From Streptomyces sp. WM4235 (GTDB taxonomy: Bacteria; Actinomycetota; Actinomycetes; Streptomycetales; Streptomycetaceae), in the NCBI RefSeq assembly GCF_001279725.1, contig NZ_LGDE01000083.1:1-5918 (forward strand): DNA of 5,918 bases, in the 5' to 3' direction. The first letter of the stretch is position 1, and every line of letters begins with the position of its first letter. The position numbers and the translations under genes were made by a program. The notes below the pieces were generated by a model. It did not search any database. It had not been told where the DNA came from and worked only from the letters and a program-made list of their open reading frames with translations. Shown one piece after another: positions 4,416 to 5,918 of this stretch.

Positions 4416-5849
4416 TCACTCGATGTCGAGGGCGTGCAGCATGGGGCGGAGCTTGGCGCAGGTCTCCGCGTACTCGGCCTCGGGATCGGAGTCGGCGACC
4501 AGTCCGCAGCCCGCGTACAGGGAGGCGGTGGCGCCGTCGAGCAGGGCGGAGCGGATGGCGACCGCGAACTGGCCCTGGCCGGTGCGGTCGGCCCAGCCGA
4601 CGGCTCCCGCGTACCAGCTGCGGTCGAGTCCCTCGTTGTCGGCGAGCCAGGTCAGGGCCGCCTCGCGGGGGTGACCGCCGAGGGCCGGGGTGGGGTGGAG
4701 GCGTTCGACGAAGTCGAGGATGCCGGCCGGGGAGTCCTCGGCGAGCCGACCGTGGACCTTGGTGGACAGGTGTTGGACGTTGGCGAGCTTGACCACGCGG
4801 GGCGGGGTCTCGGCGTCGACGTCGGCGCACGAGTCGCCGAGCGCGTCGCGGAGCATCTGGACCACCACGTCGTGCTCGTGCTGGATCTTGGGGCTGTCGA
4901 CCAGTTCGCGTTCGTGGGCCTCGTCCTGTTCGGGCGTGGCGCCGCGCGGGGTGGTGCCGGCCAGGCCCAGCGCGTGCACGGTGCGGTCGTCGACCCGTAC
5001 GAGGTATTCGGGGGTGGCTCCGAGGAAGGTGCATCCGTCGTGGTCGACGGCGAAGACGGTGGTGCCGGGGTTGGCCGTGCGCAGCCTGCGCACGGCGTCC
5101 GGTACGTCGAAGGGAGTGGACGCGGTGACGCGCAACTCGCGTGCCAGGACCACCTTCTCGAATCCGCCGGCACGGATCCGGCCGGTCGCGCTGCGGACCA
5201 GTTCCTTCCAGTCCTCGGCGGCCGGCAGCTCGACGGCGGTGTGGGCGCGGCCGGCCGGGGCGGTGGGCAGGTCCCGGGCGGGCCCGGGTTCCCACAGCAG
5301 GCAGGTGTCGGCGAGGGCGGCGAGTTCCTTGGCCGTCTGCTCGGGGTCGTCGTCGGGCGACAGGGCCGCGTTGAGACGCAGTTCGGCGCGGGTGGGGCCG
5401 TCGGCGGCGCCGCGGGCGGGTGCCAGGCTGCGGATCTGCAGCGCGGGCACCCACATCAGGGCGTCCGGGAGGCGGCTGCCCCGCGGGTCGGCGGCGGCGA
5501 AGGCGAAGCCGCCGATGGCGAGGGGGCCGTCGCCCGATGCGGTGGAGCGGTCGGCGGCGCCGCCGCGGACCGCGTCGCGGGCGAGTTCCGTCCAGCCGGC
5601 GCGGACGGCCGCCACCCGGTCGGCGCCGTGTCCGTCGAGGTCGTGGGCGCTGCCGAAGGCGACGACGGAGCCGCCGTCCCAGGCGGACTGCCACAGCAGC
5701 GAGCGCGACGTGAGGAGGCGGGCCCGCTGCCACGTGTCGACGGCGGAGCCGAGGGACAGGGGCTTGGCCCAACTGGCGAGCGTGAGGCGCCCGGTGTGGC
5801 GGGCCCGGGCGGGGGCGGGCCGTAACGGGGCGGGGAGGGGCTCCCGGGC
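4416..5849 (-). CDS. Isochorismate synthase (chorismate-binding enzyme), N-terminus missing
   Basis: Converts chorismate to isochorismate, a precursor of catecholate/salicylate siderophores or, in some bacteria, menaquinone. The TGA is at 4418-4416. Counting from the internal GTG at 5615, visible blocks are FEKVVLARE (152-160) with the water-activating lysine K154, GATPEYL (199-205) with the acidic catalytic E203, LAGTTPRG (218-225), KIQHEHDVVV (243-252) with metal-binding E247, ANVQHLST (278-285), LHPTPALGG (306-314), and GLVADSDPEAEYAET (371-385) with the second metal site. Upstream of that GTG the frame stays open and protein-like for 78 more codons (for example LTLASWAKPLSLGSAVDTWQ), without any ATG, GTG or TTG, until a G homopolymer. 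The real start is therefore beyond the reliable sequence and 5615 is not the start. A TTA codon lies at 5825-5823, close to the unreliable edge. A salicylate synthase is the main alternative. Streptomyces usually make menaquinone by the futalosine route, so a siderophore or other secondary role is more likely there. Confidence 0.9.
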   Translation of the reverse strand, partial: AREPLPAPLRPAPARARHTGRLTLASWAKPLSLGSAVDTWQRARLLTSRSLLWQSAWDGGSVVAFGSAHDLDGHGADRVAAVRAGWTELARDAVRGGAADRSTASGDGPLAIGGFAFAAADPRGSRLPDALMWVPALQIRSLAPARGAADGPTRAELRLNAALSPDDDPEQTAKELAALADTCLLWEPGPARDLPTAPAGRAHTAVELPAAEDWKELVRSATGRIRAGGFEKVVLARELRVTASTPFDVPDAVRRLRTANPGTTVFAVDHDGCTFLGATPEYLVRVDDRTVHALGLAGTTPRGATPEQDEAHERELVDSPKIQHEHDVVVQMLRDALGDSCADVDAETPPRVVKLANVQHLSTKVHGRLAEDSPAGILDFVERLHPTPALGGHPREAALTWLADNEGLDRSWYAGAVGWADRTGQGQFAVAIRSALLDGATASLYAGCGLVADSDPEAEYAETCAKLRPMLHALDIE

Positions 5850-5850
5850 G

Positions 5851-5918
5851 CGGGGGGGGGGGGGGGGGGGGGGCGGGGGGGGGGCGCCCCGGGGGGCGGG
5901 GGGGGGGGGGGGGGGGGG
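5851..5918. other. G homopolymer at the right edge, probable sequencing or assembly artefact
   Basis: The last 68 bases are almost entirely G, with runs of 22, 10, 6 and 21 broken by a few C. The change from coding sequence is abrupt, at about 5851. Runs of this length are not expected in a chromosome and would encode polyproline in the synthase frame. No-signal G calls at a contig end are the simplest explanation. The sequence here should not be used for annotation. Confidence 0.8.

Noticed and set aside
2906..4792. 628-codon rightward open frame
   Set aside because: It is antisense to the reductase and parts of its neighbours. Its length comes from high GC, and no domain pattern is visible.
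4224..5825. 533-codon rightward and 490-codon leftward open frames over the synthase
   Set aside because: Both are shadows of the isochorismate synthase frame, which carries all the catalytic motifs. The leftward shadow is an Arg/Pro-rich frame.
5851..5918. Poly-G as a genuine repeat or G-quadruplex element
   Set aside because: It is an abrupt, nearly pure homopolymer at the very edge of the sequence, inside a coding frame. A sequencing or assembly artefact is far more likely.

Overview
The window looks like a fragment of a Streptomyces or close actinomycete chromosome. GC is very high, third codon positions are almost always G or C, genes are preceded by GGAG-type ribosome sites, and the protein families are typical of that group. 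It is probably a whole short contig. The right edge dissolves into a G homopolymer, and the genes at both edges are cut off.

Left part (1-1917). A truncated lipoprotein gene runs leftward off the edge (1-171); its signal peptide contains a rare TTA leucine codon. Upstream of it, in the same direction, is a 56-residue single-pass membrane protein gene (325-495). The 153 bases between them hold short doubled palindromes, a tandem repeat and a small hairpin. Across a 162-base divergent promoter region lies a 419-residue protein (658-1917) with an N-terminal helix-turn-helix, a long coiled coil and three C-terminal membrane spans. A tandem repeat with a 21-base period sits just before its ribosome site. 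The regulator-like membrane protein and the small membrane protein form a divergent pair of unknown function, which is the least explained part of the window.

Right part (1975-5918). Three leftward genes follow, separated from the first part by a short convergent gap with two GC-rich hairpins. In transcription order they are an isochorismate synthase missing its N-terminus (4416 to the right edge), an NAD- and FAD-dependent reductase of the ferredoxin-reductase class (3122-4312), and a Pat/HisC2-type aromatic aminotransferase (1975-3075). The last two are 46 bases apart and likely share a transcript. A 9-bp hairpin just after the synthase stop may separate that gene from them. The synthase draws on chorismate and the aminotransferase handles the amino acids derived from it, so the group touches aromatic metabolism. 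No single pathway can be assigned from the window alone, and no ferredoxin, oxygenase or adenylation partner is visible.

No tRNA, rRNA, CRISPR array, transposase or attachment site was seen. No stretch over 300 bases lacks a gene.
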